64,000 nucleotides of DNA, taken from the NCBI GenBank assembly GCA_964604165.1, contig CAZRYF010000004.1, positions 85,600 to 149,599 of the forward strand, read 5' to 3'. This DNA comes from JAYZDK01 sp964604165. Lineage in GTDB: Bacteria; Myxococcota_A; UBA796; CAJQPC01. Position 1 is the stretch's first letter. The number at the start of each line of letters is the position of its first letter. Shown piece by piece: positions 8,779 through 17,010 of the stretch. The notes under the pieces are model-generated. The model had not been told where the DNA came from. It searched no databases and was given only the letters and a program-made list of their open reading frames with translations. A program made the translations under genes and the position numbers.

Positions 8779-10909
8779 TTCCGTTGCTCACCAGCTGAAT
8801 CGTCCCGTGCCGGTCCGTGCGGTGAATTTGAGCGCCCCGATACCGGGCCAGGACCTCCAGCGCCGGATGCCCAAACCGGTTCCCCTCGCCTGCACTTACC
8901 ACCACGTGCGCCGGGGACCACTTCTCCACCAAGGCACACGCGGAGGAAGTTCGAGACCCGTGGTGAGGCGCCAACAACCAACTCGTCTCCCGGGCCTGAG
9001 GGAGAAGCGCAGCTTCCCCCTCGGCCTCGATGTCCCCCGGCAGGACCAGACGGGTGCTTCCAAAGACAAACCGGAGCACGAGAGAGCCGTCGTTTGCATC
9101 CATTTCCATGGCTTCTTCAGGAGACGGGTGAAGCACCTGAAACAGCTTCGCCTGGGTACCGCCAATCCGAACCGGTACGGACCTCTCCCTTGCCGTTTCC
9201 ACCAACTCCTTCAGCGCCGCCTCCTCCGGGAGGGGCCACCGGGGCAGGCGCAGAGCGTCCACTTCCAAGCTCTCCAGGACGGGCTGAAGGCCCCCGATAT
9301 GGTCTGGGTGGGCGTGGCTGGCCACCATCTCATCCAAGCGAAAAACTCCCCTTCGCCGCAGCCAGTTCAGCACCTGCCGGGAAGGAGGGCCCCCGTCCAC
9401 CAGGACCCGCTTTCCTTCCGGTAGCTCCACCAGGGCAGCGTTGCCCTGGCCGACCGAAAGAAAGGTGGCGGACAGAACACGCCGTGGTTGGGCGCGAAGC
9501 CCTAGAGACAAAACAAGGAGAACCCCCGCCGCCCCCGGGTACCTGGGAAGCAGAACCACAAAGACCAGCCCGAGCGCTCCCACCGGTCCCACAGCAGGAT
9601 GAAACACAGGGCCGACACAAAGGCGCAGCCAACCCAGCAACACCCCGAGCCCCAAGTCCGCCGCTTCCGTGGCAAATGGAACCCCAAGGAGCCCTAAGAG
9701 CGCTCCAGGAACACAGACAAACCCCACCAGGGGCACCGCCACCAGGTTCGCTACCGGTGCCAAGAGGGGCAAATCTTGAAAGAGCCAGGCCGAGACGGGA
9801 AGGCACCCCAGCATCGCCGCCACAGTGACGGACACCCCCCCGGACAGAAACCTCCAGCGGCCGGACGGAAGACGGGCACGAAAGACGGGCACCCACCCAA
9901 TCATGCCCACCACGGCCCCAAAGGACAGCCAGAATGCTGCCGTTCCCAAACGCGCAGGCTCCCCCACGACCACGGCCACCGCCGCCAGGGCCAACAGGTT
10001 TGCTGGTCGCAGGCCCCGAGCAAGGACAGCGGTCCACAACCCACCGAGTGTCATCCAGGAGGCCCTCACCGCTGACACAGGCCAACCCGCAAGGTCCGTG
10101 TAGAAGAGAGCCGCCAATGTACCCACAACGGCCAGCAGGACTCTATGGCCGGCAAACCCCAGGCTGGTGTAGAACGGGGAAAACAAAAGACATCCAGCCA
10201 CTGCCCCAGAAGCCACCATGGCCACATGCAAACCGGAAATGGCCAGCAGGTGGGCAGTGCCAGTTCTCCCAAGCAGCTCCCGATCCTCCGAAGAGACACC
10301 GGATCGGTCACCTGTAGAGAGCGCCCTCAACAAACCCGCGTGTCGAGCACCGTGGAACCCCGGTGGCGCCCTAGGCTGGCTGCCCAACACCAGGCTCTGG
10401 CGGATTCGGACACGGGTTTGAGCCCGGGACAGCGCCTCGGGCAGTGAGGCCGGTGGCGCACCCGGAATGTCCACGCGCGGGATGGGACCTGCCAACCCTT
10501 GAAGCGCGATGCGGGAGCCCGGTGGAGGCAGGGGCACAGCCCCTACCAAGCTCACCACCTTTGGACCCAATGACCCGAGCGCGGGATCCACCTCCAGGAG
10601 GCCGCGGTGACCTTGAACCTCGGCCAAAACTCCCCGAACTTGAACCAACCCTTCCAAGAATGGGCCGGGGGCCCTCCGGCCCCACAGGGCGGCTCCCAAA
10701 AAGAACCCCGCCAAGACGACCGCCAAGAGCGTTGCCCCCCCTCCCACAGGCCACCTGAGCACAAGGGCACAAAGCAAGAGCGCTGCCCCAACGCAGGCCT
10801 GGGAGGAGGCCGCGCCAAAGGGTGCGACCAAGACACCGAGCACCAAGCCCATGGCCGGCCAGAAGAGGGGAATGGACATGCCCGGATGAAAGAGCACGGG
10901 GCGTGCCAA
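8672..10909 (-). CDS. comEC: ComEC/Rec2 DNA-uptake channel protein
   Basis: ComEC forms the inner-membrane channel for single-stranded DNA in natural transformation. The 745-residue protein has N-terminal membrane helices, the Competence domain block from LSTGDRSGVS to HLLAISGLHVAM (about 190-235), more helices, and a C-terminal metallo-beta-lactamase-like domain with ASHAHPDHIGG (about 530) and APHHGSR, where nuclease activity is expected. The start is uncertain: a TTG at 10909, a GTG four codons later, or an ATG at 10879. None has a strong ribosome site. The last ~35 codons overlap lgt. Neighbouring genes give no other competence function. Confidence 0.93.
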   Translation of the reverse strand: MARPVLFHPGMSIPLFWPAMGLVLGVLVAPFGAASSQACVGAALLLCALVLRWPVGGGATLLAVVLAGFFLGAALWGRRAPGPFLEGLVQVRGVLAEVQGHRGLLEVDPALGSLGPKVVSLVGAVPLPPPGSRIALQGLAGPIPRVDIPGAPPASLPEALSRAQTRVRIRQSLVLGSQPRAPPGFHGARHAGLLRALSTGDRSGVSSEDRELLGRTGTAHLLAISGLHVAMVASGAVAGCLLFSPFYTSLGFAGHRVLLAVVGTLAALFYTDLAGWPVSAVRASWMTLGGLWTAVLARGLRPANLLALAAVAVVVGEPARLGTAAFWLSFGAVVGMIGWVPVFRARLPSGRWRFLSGGVSVTVAAMLGCLPVSAWLFQDLPLLAPVANLVAVPLVGFVCVPGALLGLLGVPFATEAADLGLGVLLGWLRLCVGPVFHPAVGPVGALGLVFVVLLPRYPGAAGVLLVLSLGLRAQPRRVLSATFLSVGQGNAALVELPEGKRVLVDGGPPSRQVLNWLRRRGVFRLDEMVASHAHPDHIGGLQPVLESLEVDALRLPRWPLPEEAALKELVETARERSVPVRIGGTQAKLFQVLHPSPEEAMEMDANDGSLVLRFVFGSTRLVLPGDIEAEGEAALLPQARETSWLLAPHHGSRTSSACALVEKWSPAHVVVSAGEGNRFGHPALEVLARYRGAQIHRTDRHGTIQLVSNGTTERFRRWRRPGWSGWRDAKGSPRPPSTRTRCTER

Positions 10910-10974
10910 GACGTAATGGGTCTTTCACTGGAAAAATGAGAGGGGAGCCTGTCGGTTTCTTGGACGCCCTCGTC

Positions 10975-11002
10975 GACACCTGTCGAAAAATGGACAGGTG
11001 TC
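10975..11002. other. Perfect 10-bp inverted repeat between comEC and lipoprotein gene
   Basis: GACACCTGTC and GACAGGTGTC are separated by eight bases (GAAAAATG). The site lies between the stop of the lipoprotein gene (11015) and the comEC start region. No T-run follows on the minus strand, so it could be a repressor or activator operator for comEC or a weak terminator. The assignment is open. Confidence 0.55.
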
Positions 11003-11014
11003 TGTCCTGGCGCC

Positions 11015-11704
11015 CTACTCGGTGCCTTCCTGCCCCTGGTATTGGGCATGCAGAGTGCGTTGCTCTACCCGGGCGTGGTCGCCTTCAGGCGTCACAAGGG
11101 CCAGATCCACGGTTCCCTGGCCCACAGCGATTACCACCACCCCCACCTCTGGCACCATGGATCCAGGGGAGACAACGACCTCTGTGCCCGTGGGGAGGCC
11201 CAAAACGGCCCGTGGGGGTTGGGCCGCTGGCAGTGTGGCCACAAGTCGCACGCCCCAGCCGGGCCCCTTGGGCAGCCCCGCAGGCACCTCATTCACTGCC
11301 GGCGAAGCTGGCTCCACCGCGGCCCCTACAGATGTCTCCACCGGCGGCACGCTCGCCTCTTCCCCACCGAGAGGCGCTTCCCCGGCGCGCTCCTCCACAT
11401 CCTCTGCCTCGCCTTCCCCGGCTCCCTCCCCGGCGCTCTCCCCGGCGCTCTCCCGGGCGACCTCTTCCTCGGCCAAGGCCTCGCCGAGGGGATCCTCCAT
11501 GTGAGCGATCTCCTCGTCCGAGGGAAAACGGTCATCCACGGTGACCGCCTCGGTGATCTTCTCGGCAATCTCCTCGGGAGCGACAGCACCCTCCAGGGGG
11601 TCCGCAAGCCGCCAGGACGCGCCCGCTGGTTCGCAACCCATCCCTCCAAGGACAAATCCCGCCACCAGCACAACTCGGCCACAGCCCATTCGCGTCATTT
11701 CCAT
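11015..11704 (-). CDS. Lipoprotein with acidic linker and PilP/GspC-like C-terminal domain
   Basis: The signal peptide ends in LGGMGC. Residues 25-150 are rich in Glu and Ala (EEEVARESAGESAGEG) and probably disordered. The last ~75 residues (VRLVATLPAAQPPRAVLGL, then GTEVVVSPGSMVPEVGVVVIAVGQGTVDLALV split over two strands) resemble the beta domain of PilP or the GspC HR domain. These connect inner-membrane and secretin components in type IV pili or type II secretion. The similarity is by pattern only, and no pilus genes are nearby. It sits upstream of comEC on the same strand. This could matter, because type IV pili and ComEC act together in DNA uptake, but that link is inference. Confidence 0.7.
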   Translation of the reverse strand: MEMTRMGCGRVVLVAGFVLGGMGCEPAGASWRLADPLEGAVAPEEIAEKITEAVTVDDRFPSDEEIAHMEDPLGEALAEEEVARESAGESAGEGAGEGEAEDVEERAGEAPLGGEEASVPPVETSVGAAVEPASPAVNEVPAGLPKGPGWGVRLVATLPAAQPPRAVLGLPTGTEVVVSPGSMVPEVGVVVIAVGQGTVDLALVTPEGDHARVEQRTLHAQYQGQEGTE

Positions 11705-11768
11705 CTCCTGCCCCTATTCTATCCCAAGGGGGGTTTCCGATTGGTTTCTGGTGTGTACCTTGTGTGGC

Positions 11769-12809
11769 ATGCGTTGGCTCCTCTCCATCCTGCTGTTGGT
11801 TCTTCCCGTGGGGGTCCAGGGAGCCGAATGGGCCCCCCCCCAGGACGAGCCGGTCCAGGCGGGCCCCCCCCCCTTGCAGGAAGGGTGGTCCAGCACCACC
11901 GGCGTGTACGCCCGCGTCCACAGCTCCCCGGAGTACTTGTCCACCCAGATTCGACTCTCCAGGCACGCGGAGGAGGCGGTCCCCCGCATCGCCAGGATTC
12001 TGGGGCTGCCCGCCGCCCGGCGCATTGAAGTCGTCCTCACCGGCAGCGATGAGGAATTCCGGGCACTCCAACCCCGGGCGCCCCCAGCATGGGCAGACGC
12101 CACCGCATGGCCCCGAAGAAGCTGGATATTCCTGCGCACGAACCGGGTGCGCTCCGGTACCGCTCGGCCGGACACCCAGGTCTTCGACCACGAGATCACC
12201 CACATTCTCCTGGGCCAGTCCTTCGGCAACAGAACGCCCCCATCGTGGCTTCAAGAGGGTCTCTCCCAGTGGGTTGCCGGCGAATACACCCCAGAAACCA
12301 CCCGACAGATTGCCGCCGGATTGTTGGGAAAAGGCCTGCACACCCTGGAGTCACTGCAGACAGGATTTCCCGTGGATCCAGTGCAGGCCCGACTCGCCTA
12401 TGCTCAAAGCGCCGATCTCATTGCCTGGATCGCCGCTGAATACGGGGAAGAGGCCATCCGGACCCTTGTGCTCTCCATGGCCGGAGGAGCTCCCTTTGAA
12501 GCGTCCATCAAGCGGGCCACGGGAACCCGAATGAGCGCCATCGACCGCGCCTGGAGATCGCGCCTGGAAGACTCCTGGCTCTGGGTACACTCCCTGACCC
12601 TGGACACGCTCCTCATGTCCCTCGGCGCCGTATTGCTGGTGGTGGCCTTTGTGGGAGTGCGAGGCCGAAACCGGCGAAAACTCGCCCTTTGGAGGGAGGA
12701 GGAGGAGCTGGAGGACGCGCTCTATGCGCTGCTCATGAAACCTGTGGAAGAGCCGCCTTCCCTCTCGGACTCCCCGGCGTCTGTCCCTCCTGTCCCGACC
12801 TGGCATTAA
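11769..12809 (+). CDS. Membrane-anchored HEXXH metalloprotease of the peptidase MA type
   Basis: The start is the ATG before MRWLLSILLLVLPVGVQGAE, a signal peptide; the frame extends upstream without a plausible start. The exported 346-residue protein carries DHEITHILL at about residue 140 (zinc HEXXH), followed 20 residues later by WLQEGLSQWVAGE, which supplies the Glu third ligand. This is the gluzincin arrangement of Peptidase_MA-like proteins. A membrane helix (LLMSLGAVLLVVAFVGV) near residue 285 and a basic then acidic cytoplasmic tail follow. The catalytic domain would be periplasmic. The next lipoprotein gene starts 24 bases downstream, in an apparent pair. Confidence 0.82.
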   Translation: MRWLLSILLLVLPVGVQGAEWAPPQDEPVQAGPPPLQEGWSSTTGVYARVHSSPEYLSTQIRLSRHAEEAVPRIARILGLPAARRIEVVLTGSDEEFRALQPRAPPAWADATAWPRRSWIFLRTNRVRSGTARPDTQVFDHEITHILLGQSFGNRTPPSWLQEGLSQWVAGEYTPETTRQIAAGLLGKGLHTLESLQTGFPVDPVQARLAYAQSADLIAWIAAEYGEEAIRTLVLSMAGGAPFEASIKRATGTRMSAIDRAWRSRLEDSWLWVHSLTLDTLLMSLGAVLLVVAFVGVRGRNRRKLALWREEEELEDALYALLMKPVEEPPSLSDSPASVPPVPTWH

Positions 12810-12833
12810 CCACCCAAGGTAGGATGGGGTCAC

Positions 12834-13550
12834 ATGTGGTTCTGGGTCCTGTTTCTCGCCTGTGAGCAGCCGCCAACCGGTGCGCCTGATCCCGGTACTT
12901 TTCAACCCACACAGGTTGACACGGGAGAGGGGGCCCCCATGGAAGACACAGGGGCAGAACTGGACGGAAACCTCCCACCCAAGATCCGCCAGGTGCAGAT
13001 CATCCCGGCCAGCATCACCACCCTCACGGACGTGCGGGTCAAGACCAAGGTGGAGGACCCGGAATCCGACCCGATTCGCATGGAAATCCAATGGTTTGTC
13101 AACGGTGTGAAGCGCGTTCGCGACACGAAGCGCGTCCTGGACAGCTCCCGCTTTCGAAAGAAGGACAAGCTCACGGTGCAGGTCACGGTCACTGACGGCA
13201 CCCACACTCGAAAACGCATGTCCCCGGTGGTCGAGGTGGAGAACAGCCCCCCACAGTTCACCATGAAAACCGGCAGTCTCCCCAAGCTGGACGGATTCGT
13301 GGTTCGGGCCTCCGATCCTGATGAAGACCCCTTGATGTTCAAGCTGGAGAACCCTCCGCCGGGTCTGACCATTGACGAAAAGGGAGAACTGTCCTTCAAG
13401 GGTTCAGAGCTGACGGAAGGTGGGACCTTTGAAACCAGAATCGTTGTGGAGGATGACGACGGCCAACAGGTCATCTGGCCTTTGACCGTGACCCTGACCG
13501 CCGGCCAGAAAGCCGGACGTGTGCCTATTGGGGAGGAAGAAGCCGAGTGA
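12834..13550 (+). CDS. Lipoprotein with Ig/cadherin-like putative domains
   Basis: The protein begins MWFWVLFLAC, so only nine residues precede the lipobox Cys and there is no positive charge. The peptidase stop lies in the same frame 24 bases upstream and no other start codon intervenes, so this short signal is forced. The mature part has two beta-sandwich-like segments: KIRQVQIIPASITTLTDV to VTVTDGTHTR, and a putative-Ig block with ASDPDEDPLMFKLENPPPG, as in He_PIG/cadherin-like domains. These often bind calcium or mediate adhesion. The specific partner is unknown. The 3' end overlaps the uridine kinase gene by 26 bases on the opposite strand. Confidence 0.78.
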   Translation: MWFWVLFLACEQPPTGAPDPGTFQPTQVDTGEGAPMEDTGAELDGNLPPKIRQVQIIPASITTLTDVRVKTKVEDPESDPIRMEIQWFVNGVKRVRDTKRVLDSSRFRKKDKLTVQVTVTDGTHTRKRMSPVVEVENSPPQFTMKTGSLPKLDGFVVRASDPDEDPLMFKLENPPPGLTIDEKGELSFKGSELTEGGTFETRIVVEDDDGQQVIWPLTVTLTAGQKAGRVPIGEEEAE

Positions 13551-14115
13551 TCGCCTGCAACACCTCCTGAAAGGTCTCCTCCAGATCACCCTCCCCTGAC
13601 ACCACCAAGTCTGCCCTGCGTGCGGACGGGCCCACAAATCGTTCATGCATGGGGGCGACAGTCGCCTGGTACTGGTGCATCACCTGTGCCCGGCTTCGGC
13701 CCCGGCTGGCCATGTCCCTGGCCACCCTGCGCTCCAACCGCACCGTCGTGGCCGCCTCCACAAAAACCCGCAGATCAAACAACTCGTTCAGCTCCGGTAC
13801 GGCGAGGACCAGAATGCCCTCCACCAACACCACCGGGGCCGGACCAACAAGCTCCACTTCCGGGCGCCGGGTATGACTGGCAAAGTCATACACCGGCAGG
13901 GAAGCGGGCATACCCGACTTCAACTGGACCAGCTGGCTCGCCAGAAGACTCGAATCCAGAGCATCCGGATGGTCATAGTTGTGGACCGATGGATCCGGCA
14001 CGTCAAAGTAGTACCGATCGTGGGCAATGGGGAGACAAGTCACGGCACCCATGTGCTGAGCCACCCGCCGGGCCAAGGTGCTCTTTCCCGAAGCGGTTCC
14101 CCCCGCCATGCCCAC
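13525..14115 (-). CDS. udk: Uridine kinase / phosphoribulokinase-family P-loop kinase
   Basis: This enzyme phosphorylates uridine or cytidine to the monophosphate in pyrimidine salvage. Walker A GGTASGKST is at residues 5-13. HDRYYFD, the HPDALD nucleoside-recognition region, PVYDFASHTR, VVLVEGILVL (Walker B) and DLRVFVEA follow in the order found in Udk, and the 196-residue length fits. The first possible ordinary start is a GTG only four codons before the P-loop. Family members usually have RPILVG ahead of it, and this residue string is encoded just upstream, so an unusual ATT start is possible. It is ten bases downstream of the lipoprotein gene in the same direction. Confidence 0.9.
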   Translation of the reverse strand: MGMAGGTASGKSTLARRVAQHMGAVTCLPIAHDRYYFDVPDPSVHNYDHPDALDSSLLASQLVQLKSGMPASLPVYDFASHTRRPEVELVGPAPVVLVEGILVLAVPELNELFDLRVFVEAATTVRLERRVARDMASRGRSRAQVMHQYQATVAPMHERFVGPSARRADLVVSGEGDLEETFQEVLQAITRLLPPQ

Positions 14116-14125
14116 GAGAATGGGT

Positions 14126-14722
14126 CTATTGGACCGGATTGACCAGTTCCTTTTCGCGCGCGGAGTCCGCCTTCTTCACCTCGTCCCGAGTTCCCCAGGA
14201 GTAGGAGTGGATTCCGTCCCCGTAGGGGCTGCGCGGTTCCACGCCTTCCTGGAGCCAGTGGTGGTCCAGCTCCCTGGAATAGGCAACCGCCAGGTCCAAC
14301 TCCCCTGAGGCCGAGGTCTCCAATGTGCCCACCAGTTTGTCGGAGATGGTTCCGTAGCCCTCTCTGGCCGCAGCCACGTCGGCCCCATTCAACCCGCCAA
14401 GAACTATGACAATTTCCCCGATGTGTGCGCCGGGCGACTCCACAGAACCCAGCGCCTTGGCCATGCCGGCGGCGTGGCTGTCGATGTCCCCAGCATCCGC
14501 CTTGGCCAGTGCCTTGCCAAGGTCCAGGTACGACCGCATGGCGGGTTCCATTGCCAAGTCCGCACAACACATAAGCGCCTGTCGCATCAGAGGCTCTGGC
14601 AGCGGGGCCGGCTCCGGAGTGTTGGCACTGGCCTCGGCCTCTTCCGGTGCGGCCACCGGCTCCTCCGGAGCGGTGCCGTCACCTCCACCACAGGCCAAAA
14701 GGACAAGACCGGACAGAATCAT
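14126..14722 (-). CDS. Lipoprotein, possibly DUF3347-like helical domain
   Basis: The likely start is the ATG opening MILSGLVLLAC, preceded by a GGAG site; Cys11 would be lipidated. After a Glu/Pro/Ala linker, the mature protein is mostly helical (LMRQALMCCADLAM, YLDLGKALAKADAGDID, MAKALGSV) and ends with an acidic/basic tail. The pattern of helix followed by ALAKADAGDIDSHAAGMAKAL recalls DUF3347 domains of copper-efflux adaptors, but the match is weak and only by eye. It sits between bactofilin and udk on the same strand, 19 bases after the bactofilin stop, so it may belong to the parAB operon. The function is unknown. Confidence 0.7.
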   Translation of the reverse strand: MILSGLVLLACGGGDGTAPEEPVAAPEEAEASANTPEPAPLPEPLMRQALMCCADLAMEPAMRSYLDLGKALAKADAGDIDSHAAGMAKALGSVESPGAHIGEIVIVLGGLNGADVAAAREGYGTISDKLVGTLETSASGELDLAVAYSRELDHHWLQEGVEPRSPYGDGIHSYSWGTRDEVKKADSAREKELVNPVQ

Positions 14723-14741
14723 GTTGATCACTCCGCCCCCC

Positions 14742-15089
14742 TCATAACGGATCCCCCCTCCCCCCACACCGCACACGAGCGTTCAACCGGGCTCCTTCCC
14801 GAACCACGAGTGTTTCAGCCTCCACTTCCCCGTGCAGCCTTCCCGTGGACTCTACCCTCAGCACGCCCCCCACACGAACCGTCCCATCCACCATTCCAGC
14901 CACCACCAAGGTGTGTGCATCCACTTCCCCCTCGATGCGACCTTCCTCTCCAATCTCCAGGATCTCCTCCGTGAAAATGCGTCCTCGAAACAGGCCGTCC
15001 ACGCGAACCCGCCCCTCAAAACTCAGGTCACCTTCGTACGTGGCGCCCCGACCCAGCAGTGCGTTCAACGGCACCGATTCCTCGCTCAC
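14742..15089 (-). CDS. Bactofilin cytoskeletal protein
   Basis: Bactofilins polymerise without nucleotide into filaments that position envelope and chromosome-segregation machinery. The 115-residue protein is a run of short beta repeats (GDLSFEGRVRVDG, GRIEGEV, VVAGMVDGTVRVGGVL, GRLHGEVEAETLVV), the right-handed beta-helix pattern of DUF583. The start overlaps the parB stop (ATGA), so it is translated with parB. In Myxococcus, bactofilins BacNOP anchor the ParABS system near the poles. Linkage to parAB here supports the same role. Confidence 0.93.
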   Translation of the reverse strand: MSEESVPLNALLGRGATYEGDLSFEGRVRVDGLFRGRIFTEEILEIGEEGRIEGEVDAHTLVVAGMVDGTVRVGGVLRVESTGRLHGEVEAETLVVREGARLNARVRCGGRGDPL

Positions 15090-16000
15090 GCCAGGTCGCC
15101 CCGCAAATGGTGGATGAGGCGTTCCAACTCCTCGTTGTCTCCATAATCAATCACAATACGGCCCCCACCCTTTCCCTTGTTTCGAATCGCAACCTGTGTA
15201 CCCAGGGACCGCGTCAGCAGCCGCGCCGCGTATTCAAGCACCTTTTCCTGCTTCTTTTCCGGCCGGACCACCTTGGGGACGCGTCCGGTCTCCCCAACCA
15301 GCCGCTCTGTGGCGCGAACCGATAGATTTCGGGCGAGAATCAGGGAAACGATGTGTCTGAGCCGCTCAGGATCCTCCACCGGCACCAACGCGCGGGCATG
15401 TCCGGCGCTCAATCGACCATCCTCCACCAGCGCCAGGATCTTCTCCGGCAACTTCAGGAGACGGATTGCGTTTGCCACTGTGGCGCGATCCTTTCCCACC
15501 CGCTCTGCCACCTTGGCTTGCGTATAGCCATACGTCTTGGCCAACCGCTGGTAACCCTTGGCCGCCTCCACAGGATTGAGGTCCTCCCGCTGCAAATTCT
15601 CCACCAGGGCGATCTCAAGTTGGACAACAGCCTCTTCCGCACCCTCATGCACCAGGACCGGCACTTCCTTGAGACCCGCCATGCCTGCTGCCCGTAGACG
15701 CCGCTCCCCGGCAATCAGAATGTACCCACCGGCTCCTGCCGCCCGCACAACCAGCGGGCTCAACACTCCATGTGCAGAAATGGAGATGGAGAGCTGGGCG
15801 AGGGCATCGGGGTCGAAGGCGGTCCGCGGCTGCTCCGGGTTCGGGTGCACCTCCGTGATCGGAACGGTCCGCAAGCCCCCACCTCGAGGCACTGCGACCT
15901 CTGCGACGAGGTCATCCGGAATCAAGGCCGCGAGCCCACGACCAAGGGGCTTTCTCTTGCTGGATTTTGCCGTGGCGGGTTGGCTGGCTGGAGAGCTCAT
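15086..16000 (-). CDS. parB: Chromosome-partitioning protein ParB (CTPase)
   Basis: ParB loads on parS, spreads as a CTP-dependent clamp and works with ParA to segregate origins. The 304-residue protein starts at the ATG of MSSPAS. A basic N-terminus with KPLGRGLAALIP is followed by the CTPase domain (HPNPEQPRTAFD, LIAGERRLRAA with the GERR motif near residue 95), then the helix-turn-helix YGYTQAKVAERVGKDRATV and a C-terminal dimer domain. The start overlaps the parA stop by four bases. The parS sites at 16983, 19434 and 22855 are its expected targets. Confidence 0.97.
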   Translation of the reverse strand: MSSPASQPATAKSSKRKPLGRGLAALIPDDLVAEVAVPRGGGLRTVPITEVHPNPEQPRTAFDPDALAQLSISISAHGVLSPLVVRAAGAGGYILIAGERRLRAAGMAGLKEVPVLVHEGAEEAVVQLEIALVENLQREDLNPVEAAKGYQRLAKTYGYTQAKVAERVGKDRATVANAIRLLKLPEKILALVEDGRLSAGHARALVPVEDPERLRHIVSLILARNLSVRATERLVGETGRVPKVVRPEKKQEKVLEYAARLLTRSLGTQVAIRNKGKGGGRIVIDYGDNEELERLIHHLRGDLA

Positions 16001-16818
16001 GATGCTTCCTGTGTACGGTTGAATTGGGTGGTTTCGTGACGCTCCAAAAGTTCCCGCGCGAGGCCCAGATATGCCTCGGCACCCTTGCTCAGTGGATCGT
16101 AGCGTAAAATGGGCTGACCAAAAGACGGCGCCTCGCCCAGGCGTACATTTCGCGGAATCACCGTGCGAAACACCTCCTCCTTGAACACGCCCCGCACCTG
16201 GTCCTCTACGTCGCGACAAAGATTGTTCCTTGCGTCGTGCAGCGTAACAAGTATTCCTTCCTTAATTAGACGCGAATTCAGCGCCTTACGCACCTTTGCG
16301 AGCGTACGCAACAACTCACCAAGCCCCTCCATGGCGTAGTATTCTGCCTGCACAGGAATCAGCACAGAGCCTGCTGCGGTCAACGCATTTATCGTAAGGA
16401 ATCCAAGAGAGGGAGGACAGTCGAGAACGACATAATCATAGCGATCAACGTCCAGAGTATTGAGTGCATTCTTGAGTCGGGTCTCCCTTCCGAGGCACTG
16501 GGTCAACTCCACTTCTGCCCCCACCAACGAGGCGGTTGCTGGTACCAGATCCAGCCGGTCGAGCCCCGTGGACTGAATCACTTCATTCAAGGAGGCATAC
16601 TCCAACAAGACTTCGGCAGTTCCCGCTTCGGTTTCGTCCTTGAGCACCCCAAGCCCAGAGGAGAGATTGCCCTGGGGATCCAGGTCCACCAGCAAGGTCG
16701 GGTGCCCCAAATGGGCCAGAGAGGCGGCCACATTGATGGCTGTGGTGGTCTTTCCAACCCCCCCCTTCTGGTTGGCGACGGCCATTACCCGGGCCGGAAT
16801 CACGGTTGCGGACATCAT
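15997..16818 (-). CDS. parA: Chromosome-partitioning ATPase ParA/Soj
   Basis: ParA is a deviant Walker ATPase that binds DNA nonspecifically and pulls ParB-parS complexes. The 273-residue protein has ANQKGGVGKTTTAINVAASLA (deviant Walker A at about residues 17-26), LVDLDPQGN, DYVVLDCPPSLG and VTLHDARNNL. Two ATG codons are adjacent at 16818 and 16815, and GGGGGTGA precedes them. The gene heads the parA-parB-bactofilin run with four-base overlaps at each junction. A candidate promoter lies at 16935-16963. Confidence 0.97.
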   Translation of the reverse strand: MMSATVIPARVMAVANQKGGVGKTTTAINVAASLAHLGHPTLLVDLDPQGNLSSGLGVLKDETEAGTAEVLLEYASLNEVIQSTGLDRLDLVPATASLVGAEVELTQCLGRETRLKNALNTLDVDRYDYVVLDCPPSLGFLTINALTAAGSVLIPVQAEYYAMEGLGELLRTLAKVRKALNSRLIKEGILVTLHDARNNLCRDVEDQVRGVFKEEVFRTVIPRNVRLGEAPSFGQPILRYDPLSKGAEAYLGLARELLERHETTQFNRTQEAS

Positions 16819-16934
16819 TCACCCCCAGCCATTGGCCGGAACAGCAGGTTCAACCTGAATTATCTGCTTCTTCATTGTGTGGATCGATCTGGCCGGAGTC
16901 GGCCAGGGAGGGATTGCGCACAAAACGCATGGTT

Positions 16935-16963
16935 ACCATACACGCCCGGTGTTGACGAGGCAA
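16935..16963 (-). promoter_or_regulatory. Candidate sigma-70 promoter upstream of parA
   Basis: Read on the minus strand there is TTGCCT, a 17-base spacer, then TATGGT. It lies between the parS at 16983 and parA, so the operon promoter would be adjacent to a ParB-binding site, which could allow autoregulation. The match is moderate. Confidence 0.35.
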
Positions 16964-16982
16964 GACCCAGGAGCCCAACAAT

Positions 16983-16998
16983 TGTTCCACGTGGAACA
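16983..16998. promoter_or_regulatory. parS: parS site upstream of parA
   Basis: The perfect 16-bp palindrome TGTTCCACGTGGAACA matches the parS consensus with the myxobacterial core GTTCCACGTGGAAC. It lies in the intergenic region between parA and the esterase-like gene. ParB should bind it. Confidence 0.93.
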
Positions 16999-17010
16999 TC
17001 GAGGTGCGTT

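Noticed and set aside
10975..11002. Inverted repeat as an intrinsic terminator
   Set aside because: No T-run follows on either strand, so it is listed only as an inverted repeat of open function.
16850..16930. 26-codon frame between parS and parA
   Set aside because: Its ATG lies only four bases after the candidate -10 box, it has no ribosome site and no recognisable features; treated as leader sequence.
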